DNA of 64,000 nucleotides, taken from NCBI RefSeq assembly GCF_051014445.1, contig NC_135141.1:28729422-28793421 (forward strand), written 5' to 3'. Shown piece after piece: positions 1 through 11,700 of the stretch. How positions within the stretch are numbered: the first letter of the stretch is position 1; each line of letters starts with the position of its first letter. The translations under genes and the position numbers were made by a program. The notes beneath the pieces are model-generated. The model was not told where the DNA came from. It did no database searches and saw only the letters and a list, made by a program, of their open reading frames with translations. The DNA is from Colletes latitarsis. Its lineage: Eukaryota > Arthropoda > Insecta > Hymenoptera > Colletidae.

Positions 1-2015
1 CTTTACAACGTATTTGATATAGTAGCTTATTTCTCATATCTTTACACCCCATATCAAATGCTATGATAAATCCTCTACCTCGTACAGAATTTATAATTTG
101 CGGGAATTCATATTGTAATGCATTTAGTTGACAAAGTAAATAATTACTGACATGACAAACATGAGTTAATAAATTTTCTGCTTCAATAGTTTGCAATACT
201 GCTTCTAATAGCAATATTTTGCTTGGATCTCCCATCCATGTATTAAATACTCTATATGGACGCATGGGCCTAAGTGAACAAGCCATAATGTTTATGGACT
301 AATATTTTAATGTAAATGCTAAACTGATTGAATAATACACTACATGTATTCAGAAGAATGATAGAAACCACTTGCTTGCATTTTGTTGCTAAATGTAACA
401 ATGTCAGGGGGAGTATTTAATTCAAAATACTCATGTACCCATATTCGTCCAGATGCACCACCTCCTGTTTGTACTTCGTCGATTATTAAGGGAATAGATC
501 TCTATAAAAGATGCATTTGTACTACTGTTATTCATTGTTTCTTCACTCTATAAGTATTGAAACAAAATATTAAATAGTTACTTTCTTAGCAAGGCCTTGT
601 AAGCATTGAAAGAAATCTGGTGAGGCATGTCTATCTCCCCCTTCACACTGTATTGCTTCAACTATAATGCCAGCTACTGGTGCTGTCTTTTCAGATTTTT
701 CTATTAAATCTTCTACCTTACAAAAATAATTTCGATAAAGATTTTGTCAATTTTAATTGTAACACCGTTCGAAACGCGCAAGTATTGAATTTACTTGCTC
801 TAAGCATCGTGTATCCTCTTTTTTATTTTCTTCTTCGTGTTGATCTAAGGGATACAAATATTGCGGAAAAGGCGCTATTGGCCATGGAAGGGAGGGTATA
901 TCAACTTTCATTATAAACTTATAATGTGTTAGTGCTAGCGCAGCAAACGTTCTGCCATGAGATCCTCCTAATTTCATAAACTTATTAATTTTATTGATGC
1001 AAAAACATCTACAATGCTACTGTAAAATACCTTCAAAAGAAAGAATAGACAATTCAGGACAGCCAGGAGGCTTATTAAAGGGTGCACTTTTCATTTCTTC
1101 GTTTGTAAAACTTCCGCCTCGACGACGTCTTTCCGCATATTTTATAAATGAAGTTTGTATAGCATGCTCGTTTGAACAAGCACCGCAGGTAGTCGTGAAA
1201 ACACATGGTAATCCCTTTGGAGCTACCTGATAAAATGACATTATACCTACAGAAATTTGTTTTTTTTTTACGATCTATCGTTATTTACTGTTCTATTTTG
1301 TTCCTATCGATAATGAAAAAATATTATAAATTAGAAAATATCTTACACATGGTTGAAGCAACGTGTCTTGAAGTTTGTACGGCCATTCCAAACCAGGGAA
1401 TAATCCTAATGCTGGTCTATTTGCCATTATTCGCTAAAAATACAATACGTTAACGCTTGTGGCACTTTTAATGAATATAACAATTTCATATTTTATTTAC
1501 TTGATTTCCTACACACGACAATGCGCCAAGAATAGACCGGTGATTGTATCCAAGAGGAAGCGTAGAAATTTGCATAAACATATCTAAGAAAACATTTCCA
1601 TCAATATCTGCTAAATAATTTCCAACAGATCTTTGGTAGTCTGCAAAATATTGAATGGAGCCTACTTGCTGCAATATTTTATGATAACGTTACGTTAGTT
1701 TGCATTATTTTTACGTAATATTTTCATTAGAATAATAAAAATACAAACCTGAATTTTGGAAAATTCATTGAGTAGAGCCTCGGATCTAGGTCCAGGAATT
1801 TCAGTAAGCGTATATGGTTTTGCTGGTTCTCCAGGTAAAGGTGCTTTTGGTACATGATGAAGTTCTGCAGATGTTATTTAACAAATATACATTACACGTT
1901 AATACTAACAACAACATTTTGATCTTTAAATAATAACTTTCAATGTATTTACTTTGTACTTACGACGAGGTCGCGGACCCTTTCGAATAGAATATGATAT
2001 ACTTTTACACAACAT
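1..2015 (-). CDS. ABAT: 4-aminobutyrate aminotransferase, mitochondrial (partial, 3' end off window)
   Basis: PLP-dependent GABA transaminase: GABA plus 2-oxoglutarate gives succinate semialdehyde plus glutamate in the mitochondrial matrix. Nine coding exons read on the minus strand: 2015-1964, 1864-1749, 1668-1501, 1433-1347, 1226-1031, 967-795, 716-582, 501-344 and 269 to the left edge. All have GT/AG borders and matching phases, giving about 451 residues; roughly the last 45-50 of a ~500-residue family protein lie outside. The N-terminus MLCKSISYSIRKGPRPR is Arg/Lys-rich like a mitochondrial presequence. Family motifs seen: GSHGRT (FxGxxHGRT), VAGIIVEAIQCEGGD, IDEVQTGGG (cofactor Asp), FSNKMQASGFYH (cofactor Lys, preceded by Asn rather than Lys as in mammals), PYRVFNTWMGDPSK and RGRGFIIAFD. 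A single-base choice at the exon 8/9 border (acceptor CTTAG before GCCC) restores EYMPMRPYR. Identification is secure; exact borders are by eye. Confidence 0.93.
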
Positions 2016-5000
2016 ATTGTAGGAAACTTTTAGTATATATTAAATGTTGTCACTGGTATAGAGAATTTATAAAATTCAATTATGTGTACATACATATAGT
2101 CTTAATTCATACTAAATGAAAGAGGATGTAAAAGAAAGTTTAAAAATTGATAATAGAAGTTGTGTTATGTAATTTATATGAATGACATATTCTTACTTTT
2201 GTTTTAAATTATGACAGAAGAACGTTAATGTAGATTTTACTATTGTTTGAACTTCAAAGTACTAATTAAGTTTACATCTATTTAAAAAATAATAAAAGGA
2301 AAGGTAGTATGTATTTAAACAATTCGAAAGTATTTATAACTATTAATTTATACAGAAATTGATTTTTTTTTTTTTTATGTAAAATTAAATTAAGAACAAA
2401 CTACTGAACGGTATTAATATACTTTTTTAAAGTCTCATGAAGCCACTGTCATACAGCAGTTTATTATTTTGTAAGCAATTACAAATTAAAAAAGGTAAAT
2501 TAACATACTATGCTCTCCTCTAACTTATATTTATAGTGCAATAAAAACAACAAAGTTTATGATTAAAATTAGTACAAATATATTTATTATAAACTAGTAA
2601 TATTAGATTTAGACGAATATAGTTATGTAATCACACTTTGTTGCTTTTTTTCTTAATAGAAATAAACACCTTGTTACATGATTAATAAGCGGGGAGTGAA
2701 ATGGAGCAGCGTAAAATTTACACGGCTGCAATTTCTTCACCCAGTTTTTACACTTCAGTAGCATGCCAAAACTTACACGGCTAAATATCTATTACATGTT
2801 TTAAAGTGTTTCTACAATTTTTTACAGAAGAAATTTTACCTCGATACATTGTCAAATATCGCTCTTACGTAAGAAAAGAATCCTCGACAGAATGATCGTA
2901 GTTCGGCAAAGATTATCTTAAACGCATTCACAATTCCAAGAGTATTTAACGATTTTATATGAGTTTATATGCGTCTCGTGAAAAGTAAAGGATTAATTCC
3001 TTGAGATACAGTTTATTTCTTCCATTTGTCCCAGACAATAAACGAAGCTAGTAACGTTGTATTACTTTTAGATTGGCGCACTCATTCCGCTCGTAAAAGT
3101 GTCCTAATGCAAATATTTATTAATACTTGTTATTATCAATAACTTATTAATATTTGTTCAAAAGTCTATACGAGTCGGAAATGTTCTGAGGCAAAGCAGA
3201 AGAATTTAAAATATATGCGCGATCTCAAAGATTAAATCCGTCGGGGCATCTTCGCCCGAAATAAAATACTTTTTAAAATGTTCGCTTAGATCTTTGCTAT
3301 TTGTCGATCAAATGAACTTTAACTGCTGATACAGAAGTGATCACAGCAAAGAATTAAGCAAGCAGAAATAAAAAAAAGAACTCATATAACTAGTAAAACA
3401 GATATATCGACATATTTTGAAAAAAAAAAAAAAATTTGTTGAAGTACATTACACAAAGATAAAATAGTGCCCTAGTAAGTGTAACGAGACGCATAATCGA
3501 TCACTCGGTGCGAGTTCGTAGTAAAGCTAATGCGGTGTATAAATCTGGGCAAAGTAACGAACTATGTATCCTGTAACTATAATCGAAAGTCGAAGGTAAA
3601 AAACAGATCAGTGCCAGGTTTCGTGAACTTTGAATTAAAAATACTGTACAAGCATTATCCTGGCGAAAATGTACAACCTGCTTTGAGCGATCTGCTTTCA
3701 TTCACTTAAACAAATGATTGACGATCGAAAAGACGCGTCTCAAACTCGTGAAACATACAGTTATTGTACATATACGAAGCCACGACTCCCAATTCTCGCT
3801 ATCAGAGAACCGGTTAGTTTTCCTTACGAGAATACATTAAACCCTCACAGAATAAATCTACACGTAGTTTTATTCACAAAAGTTTTAGTTCTTTGACGAT
3901 TATGAGTCAAATATTTACTATTTACTTTCACTCTTGTATTTCATTAGTGAAACTTCAGAAGCAACTTTAATTTTATTGCTTCTCTATATGAATTTTTTAC
4001 GCGTGTGTATGTATTTGTTTGATAAATGTCCACGAAATAATATTGCCTCTTTATATTTTTTGAGGTTATAGATACCGAACATAACTCATACATGTACAAT
4101 GTAGTACAGCCTAGTAATTTCCGTAAATGGTAGTTTATTAGCTAAAATATAAACAATATTTTCATCGAAATTAGTTTCTTGCGTTTAACTGACTTTTTCC
4201 CCTATATATCCTCATCATATCAGAACCAAAATTCTATTATAGTCTATTTCTTTATAGACACTTCTACTTGGATATATACAAAGCAGATGTTCCTGCTATA
4301 CTTCTTACAAGCTAACATCGTACGTATTACTTATAAACAATTTGATAGAAAATTTATGTGATAAAACAACATAATAATAGTTACTTGTGAGCATAATAAA
4401 CAAATTTGTACAATTTATTATGCGCTTGCTAAATAGTTCTTACATCTACGTGAGAGAAAATTTGTTTTTTTTTTTGTCTTCATCTATTAGATGAAATGTA
4501 ATGATGTTGCGATTGGACCATTTTCTTTTTCTTTACTGTATGCTTGTGATTAACTTCCGAAAGACTTTCCATCATTTTTATCATTTTTCACGGATTCGCA
4601 TTGGGTTACTAAAAAGTCATCGTTCTAAACGCTCACGTGGCACTGATTTGATATATTTGTTAATTATTTTCATAACATGCATAATTACATGTATTTCATA
4701 AATGTACATAATTATTAATGCTTATACAGGAATTCTGAACCGCAACTTCTTCTCAATCTTCTTCTCAAAAGAGAAATGGAAGAAATGTTTTTCTTAATAG
4801 CATGAATATAACAAACATTTTTAAATTGCACATTTTTCTCTAATTTTATCTTTAGTTTTTTCCGTTTTTTTTTTCAATAAATGATACAAGCGCGAACGCT
4901 TTATTTTCATATGTAAATAAATAATAAACGTCATTACTTTGACAATACATATGGTATTAACGTTATCTCGAATTTAAACGTTTAACTAAATATGAAATTA

Positions 5001-5286
5001 TTGCATGCGTGATATGGTTTAATTCTGTAAGTTTTGGTTCAAAGTTCACTGTTCAGCATAATTAAAATAAAGTTCGTTTTCACGAAGGCAAATGAAACTG
5101 TTCACACAATTCTAATAAATAGTGGACATATATGTCCTACTCTTACGTACTTATGGCTACTCTGAATGTCTCTTTTCTACGTGTACTGGCACAGATCGAT
5201 CCTTTTACACTGCACGAAATTAAACCGCTGACGCTTTGCACTTCCACTATTTATAGTTACAGTTTTCTTCTTTCTTTTTTTATTGC
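2016..5286. other. AT-rich interval between GABA transaminase start and NURF301 stop
   Basis: This 3.3 kb lies between the start codon of the GABA transaminase gene (minus) and the stop codon of NURF301 (minus). It should hold the promoter and 5'UTR of the former and any longer 3'UTR of the latter. It is strongly AT-rich with T and A runs (2359-2376, 3420-3434). Open frames are all under 70 codons and resemble no family I know. Several TTTATT strings (AATAAA on minus) occur, so the 3'UTR end cannot be fixed from sequence. Confidence 0.6.
5278..5283 (-). terminator. polyadenylation signal AATAAA just after NURF301 stop
   Basis: On the minus strand the stop TAA (5289-5287) is followed after only three bases by AATAAA and a run of A. 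If used, the 3'UTR would be extremely short; more distal signals exist, so this may be a minor or unused site. Confidence 0.35.
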
Positions 5287-5713
5287 TTACTTTCCTTCAG
5301 AAAACTTTTCTCTCAAGCTCTTAATTTTGTGAACAAAATAAGTTTCTAAGGATTCTGCACACTTAAAGAAGGGTGACTCTTTTGGATTATAGTAACGACA
5401 GTTGTCAAATATCTTTGTCATATCTCCAATAAATTCACTTAACTTTTTATAAGATCTGTCGTTTATCCTTAACTCTATCGTCTGTAGATCTAGAAGTACA
5501 ATTAATAATAATACATTAATAAAATTTACAGTTTCACCGAATGAAACATCAAGTCTTGTAATTTTATCGATCCATTATATAAAAATTATAAAAAATATAG
5601 TTCGAAAAATGAATAATAATACACTTACCCATTGGTTCCTTTATGACTTTATAATAGTCTGGTGCTTCATTTGGATCCACTGGCTCCATAAACGGCCAAG
5701 CACTCTTATGTGC
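5287..5713 (-). other. E(bx): NURF301 bromodomain (exons 26-27)
   Basis: The last two exons encode an acetyl-lysine-binding bromodomain: AHKSAWPFMEPVDPNEAPDY contains the WPF shelf and ZA loop, then DYYKVIKEPM, ELRINDRSYKKLSEF and FDNCRYYNPKESPF with the conserved Asn of the BC loop. The protein ends soon after in LREKFSEGK and a TAA stop, as in NURF301/BPTF. Confidence 0.93.
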
Positions 5714-8700
5714 CTAGATGTTAATATTTATTATATTAATATTACCGAATTAAAAGTACTATGATCTTTATTCCTTTATACAACTACTTTACCTGTATCT
5801 GCTTAATTAATTTCTTTAAGAGATCAAGATCTTTTGCATTAAGATTTTTCATATTAGCAAAATTAACAGAAGAGTTTCGTTGACAATTTGGACAAACATA
5901 TTCATCGATATTATCTGCTTCCGACTGAAGGATACCTACGCATCGGCCATGGAACCAATCTTGACACTTGTCGCAACATATATAAAATCTATAGAAACGA
6001 AAAAGTTAATTTCGATAAAAAATAAAAAAACTACGAATAATTAATAACATTAGCCATTTTTATGTTACGCACTGAGATTCGTCGTAAGGCTGTTTACATA
6101 GGCAATATAACTCTTGTGTGTCTCTTGCATGTCTACATTCAGTACAAACGAATTCTGAAAGTGTTTTACACATTTCTTCCGTGATACCCACGCAATCTCC
6201 GTGAAACCAATTGTTACAGAGATCACATCCTACATAAAACCTAACGCAAGAGGATAATCGTAATTATTAAACATGCGTCATTAAAGTTATAGTTTATTTA
6301 ATACGTACTTCGTTTCATCGTAAGGTGTTCTACACAGGCAATACAACTTCTCTTTTTTAATTCTATTTGGAGTGACTGTGGTCGAAGCACCAGGTGGTGT
6401 GGTACTATTTCCTTGCGCCTTATATTTCTTTGGCCTTCCACCTCTGTTTGGTGGACTAACTTGTTGAGCTATTTGAGCGTTTGCTTTACGCTTTGTACTT
6501 CCCACTTTAACTTCGTCCTGTTTATGCCTTTCTGCCTTCGTTCTTGAGGCCAATTCCGCCGATAGATCCTTCTATAATTCAGAAAAAAATATATTAACGC
6601 TCCATATTACGGATGTTTGTCCCATTGATGCACAGTTTGGCTGGATCATCGCTTGCCTAGAGTTTTTCATCCACATCGATTTGCATATAATGGATTGATT
6701 ATTAAACTTATTTAATAATCTCTATTTTTATAAATAAAAAGACAAAATCAGATTTTGAAAACATAAATATACAAGTATGTGTGGTCTTGACTAAACTTAC
6801 ACAGGGTTAATTTTTTTTACGATTATCTTTTACCTTTATTCTGCCCATAATATGCAAATCAATATGTGTCGTATTTCACTTCACTTCGTGTAAAAATAAA
6901 TAATGTAATTTTCATCAAATCGAGCAAATTGATTTTTATACTACATATTTTAAAGTATTGTATATTAATCGTTCCGAAGAGTTGTTGTTCTCGTGTCGAA
7001 CTACTCTGTTTTGAAGTTATCATCTGATATAAATTAAAACAAGAAAAAGGAGCAATTTTTACGTTATTTAAATATACAGATAAATAAGAAATTTACACGA
7101 TAACGAATGATAAAATTATACTGGATTCGTAAAGTGACATACCTGAATGTCTATTTGTAATTCTTTTTCAAGCAATGCTCTCTTTTTAAGAATATCTTTC
7201 TTAAGTAGTTCTTTATGTCTGAATAACAAAACTTGCATTCGGGAATGCACTTGCTGCTTCCTTCGTAACTCTTGACTGTCTTTTAGCTTTGCTGCTCGAT
7301 TTTTCGGTGTCGATTCATTCTCCGTTTGTTCAGCGATTTTTTGTACTCTATACGACATAAATGATAATCATACACATAGGCGTCACAAAATATCGCATTA
7401 TTTTGTGACACGTAATTATTATAATGGAAACTTACTTTGGAGTTTCACGATTTTCTTGCTTTGGTGCGGGTTTCTTTCTAGGCGTTTCTGCCCATTCTGT
7501 ATCTTGATCGTGTGTTGTTGATTGTGCACTTGTAGGTGTGGTCGTTGTTGGAATGTTAGAAGGCGCCGGTCTTTTACGAGATGGAACACGCGGTGTCGTA
7601 ATCGTCGGTGTTGTGTGAGTTTGATTAGTGGCTACCGAATTCTCAACGCTACCTTTCATCTGTTTCTCTTGATATCGTTGTAGCTGAAGCAGCTTCTCTT
7701 CTATTTCCGGGTTAAGATTTTCTTGTTTCAGTGCATTTTTAATAGCTGAAAATGTTTAGAATAGTTGTTCGCATCATACAAAGTCAAAAAGAAAAATACG
7801 TATTCGCATTATTTATGACCATACTAACTTTGTTGGATGTAATCAGGCGTTAAAATAAATTTGTTAGCTGATGAGTCGTTTCCCTCTTTCAAAGATTGCA
7901 AAGGTTGTTGGCCATTAGCCACGTTTGTTTTTTGCTCTTCTGAAGGAACAGTGGGTTGTCCAACTTGCTGAACAACTACTTTGGGTTTTTCAGGAGAACT
8001 TGATGTAGTCGTCGGCGGAAGCTCTGGAATGCTTTCTGTTCCCGTTTGCGGTTCTATTATAATCAGAATGCAATTAAGAATCTCAGAATTATATAAATTA
8101 AAACGTAGAAAATTATTAATACGAACCAGTCGCTGCTGGAGGTGACACAACTGGTTGTTGTGTAGTTTGTTGTTTTGATGTTGGTGTAGCGGGTGTACTC
8201 GCCGTTGTAGAGCTCTGTGAGCTTTGAATCGCTTGTTGACTATTTGGCGCAGGCTGAACAGCTAAATAAATCTTAGTAGGCCCTAGTACTCCTTGTTTTC
8301 CTGTTGTAGCTTGAGCTAAAAAATTGCGCGCAAAATAAATACACCAATAATTTTAAATATGCATATAACAAATATTGCCTCGGACCTTTAAGCAATTGTT
8401 GTTTGACTTGCTGTTGCACCATTGCAAGCTGCTGTGGAGTAAAGTCTGCACCTTGCAGACCTTGTAAAACTATACGAGGTCCTTGAGTAGTTTGTATAAC
8501 TTGAGCAGTAACGCATTTAATAACAGTACCAGGTGGCTGGCCAGCTAGCAAAGACGCTTCTACGCTTCCAGGTGCTGGAGCCGTCGAAGTCTGATTCGTT
8601 GAAGTCGTAGTAGTTGGAGTTACATTCGTTGACGCATTGGTAGCATTATTAGTTGTCGTTTCAGTTGATTGTGCTCCCGTTGGTGTTGTTTGAGCAGATT

Positions 8701-11700
8701 GCAAGGCAGGAACTAAAAAAAGTAATAAGAACGAGGTAAATTATATGTTTCACTCCGTACATTTTCTAAGATAACGAACCTTGTTGTTTAGTTGGTGTTA
8801 CAGCATTCTTAACTATGATGCTACTATTTGCTGAATTTAAATGCACAATTTGATTGCCTGTCGGAGTACTACGAATTACCACTTGATGACCACCGATTGT
8901 CGTCAATTGAGCTTTACCCGTTGCAAGTTGTTGAGCTAAGTTAGCATTAGTAACTACTATTTGATTTCCACTGATAACTTGACCGCTAGATGATAGAACC
9001 TATATCATTAACGATATGTTAGTATTAAAAATAATTAAGCGATGTTTTCGGGTGTAGATATCTATATCTCAAAAGAATCAATTTTTTTAAAGCTCTGGAC
9101 CAAACTATTCCCTTAATATAATTGTAATTGGTATTTCACACAATTTATTAATACATACTTGTGCACCCTGTACAATTTGCCCGGTGTTAGCCACCACAAT
9201 AGCACTCTTTGTTGATTGAGTAGGTGTAGTTGCAATAGTCACAGTTGCTGTCGTTGAACGTTGCGCGGTCTGCACAGTCTGCTGAGATTGTGCTTGTGAT
9301 TGTTGTGCTGTTTGTACTTGCGTTGCATTCGTTGCTGCTTTTGTTGAACTGGTTTTAGTAGCTGTAGTATTAGGTGTAGTGACTGTTTTAGTTGTGACTG
9401 CTGTAGTAGTTGTTTTCGCCTTTAAGAACGATTTTATAAATTAATAAACGCATCTTTCTATTCTAATATTTTATTTAATTATTTTCATAATTTAGCAATT
9501 TTACTTGTGTAGTTGAACTCGTTCCACCAGTTTGCGCAAGACTAGTTGTAATTGCTTGACCAGTATTTAATACATGTAATTTTCCGTCAGGCATTTGAAC
9601 TAATTGCTGACCAGGCATTAAACCTCGGACTTGTAATTTTCCATCCGGTCCTCTTAAAATCTGTACTTTCTGCTGAATTTGTTGTACAGGTGCTATTTCA
9701 TAAAAACATACAAAAATAATACATTGATTAAATACAAACTATAATTTAATAGTTGCAATAAAATCTAATCAACGCGATTAGCATAATAGAAATGTACCTG
9801 CTTGACCAGAAACTTTAATTAGAGACTGCTGCTGGTTTCCAGTTTGCAATTGCGTTTTTGGTAAAATGCTTGTAGGTCCGGAAACAACTTTTGTTGTACC
9901 ATCAGCAGCTATTTAAAATGAAGTATTAAATATATATAAATGATTTTAAAATTGATTTTATAGTTCATAATATTTAATAGTATGTTTGATTTAGTATTTA
10001 CATTTTGCCATATAAATACGCCTGGTACCAATAAAAGTCTTGTTTTGCGTAGGAGTCGTCAAAAGAGAAGTTAATTGTGATTTTGTTCCACTGTTTGGGT
10101 TTGCTGGTATCGCAACTTTGGAAACTAGTTTAACTGTACCGTCTATAGTAAATAACGAATAGTTTCAAATCAACTGTAATTAATTTTAAAATAAGTTTAA
10201 ATATTAAATTTGAATTTTACCATGGGCGGAGTTAGCAGTAACTTTAACAAGTTGAGTAGGCGAAGCAGAGTTAGCTGGACTTTTGAGGGTTTCTAATGCT
10301 CGCTTTTGTTGGTGTGCGGCTCTTTGCATGCGTAACTGTTGCTCCATCTTCTCTTTGATCTCTTCAGGTGTTGCTTTGCCACTGACAAGTTGATCGTTAA
10401 TACCAGAATTCGATCCTGTTCCACGATTAGAACCAACACCTATGGATTGTGGCTGACCCGATCGACTCCTAGTAATAATCTGGGCATTAGCCTTCTCTAA
10501 CCTGGAGAGGACACACACCCAAAGGAGAGTTAGTATCAGATGGTGTTAAGTGAGGATAGGTCAGAATCTGAGTGATTTTATAAGGTAAAAGTGTAAGGAA
10601 TTCAATACAATCGCTTCTTATTAAACTTTACTGAAATTGGATGTTAAATTAGAAAAAATAACGAACAAAAAGCTCAATACAATAGCACTCCAAACGACAT
10701 ACAAATTTTAATAGAAACAAGCACGTTAAAAATACACTCAATTTTATGAAATAGTTAAGAATTATGTAAAAACAAACCTGTCGCCATATTGTTTAATTTC
10801 CCATAATTCCAATTTATCCTCGTCAACCCATTCTTCTGTGACTTGTGGTTCAGTGCTTTGTGGCGATTCTGGTCTTTTTCTTTTTCGAAGACCACTTCTT
10901 ATAGATGTAACTTCTGTAAAATATAAATCATATTTCAAGTTAAGAAGTTTCCTTAGTCAAGTTATAATTATTATGATTAAAGTCGTAATTATTTTACCTA
11001 ATTTATTTATTATACATACCTCTGACTTGTTTTGGAAGTTCCAAAGGTATAACAACTTTTCTGCGTAAGTACTGTGTTTTATCTAAAAACTGACCAACGT
11101 GACGATGTTTAAGAATCTCCAATGACATAATCTCTGTATCTGTTGTGATTTGATGTTTTCCGTCTGTGGACAATGGCTTTGTAGCCATGTCATCCCATCG
11201 AAGACATCCCCATAATATTCTTAATTGAAGAGCTGCTGCAGCTAATGATTTTATCCCGACTGTTCGATATAACCAACAAGTTTTAAATAACGGTCTAGGA
11301 CATGGATATGGCCATACCGACAAATTTGCCTGATATTAACGAAATAAATTTGAATTAATCGATAAAATATGCGAATTTCATTTTGTTATCACGAATGCGA
11401 ATTTAACGAAATTAATACCTTAGCCATATGATGGAAACCTTGAACTGGTACTCGTCCACCGACCCTAGACAATTTACGTAATTCGTGTTGTGGAAGTAGT
11501 AATATACTACGATGTTTATTTTTTGTACTAAATGTAGAACACAGGGGATATTTAACTGGAGTACGCTTCTTTTTTCGATCCGCCAAAGAAATTGCAACTT
11601 TTTTCAAATACACTTTGCCTTCAGTTGAAACAGCAGTATACACTCTTTCTGTACCATCTGCATTCAATTCTTTAGCCACCGTGCTTCTTTGCACGGTTCT

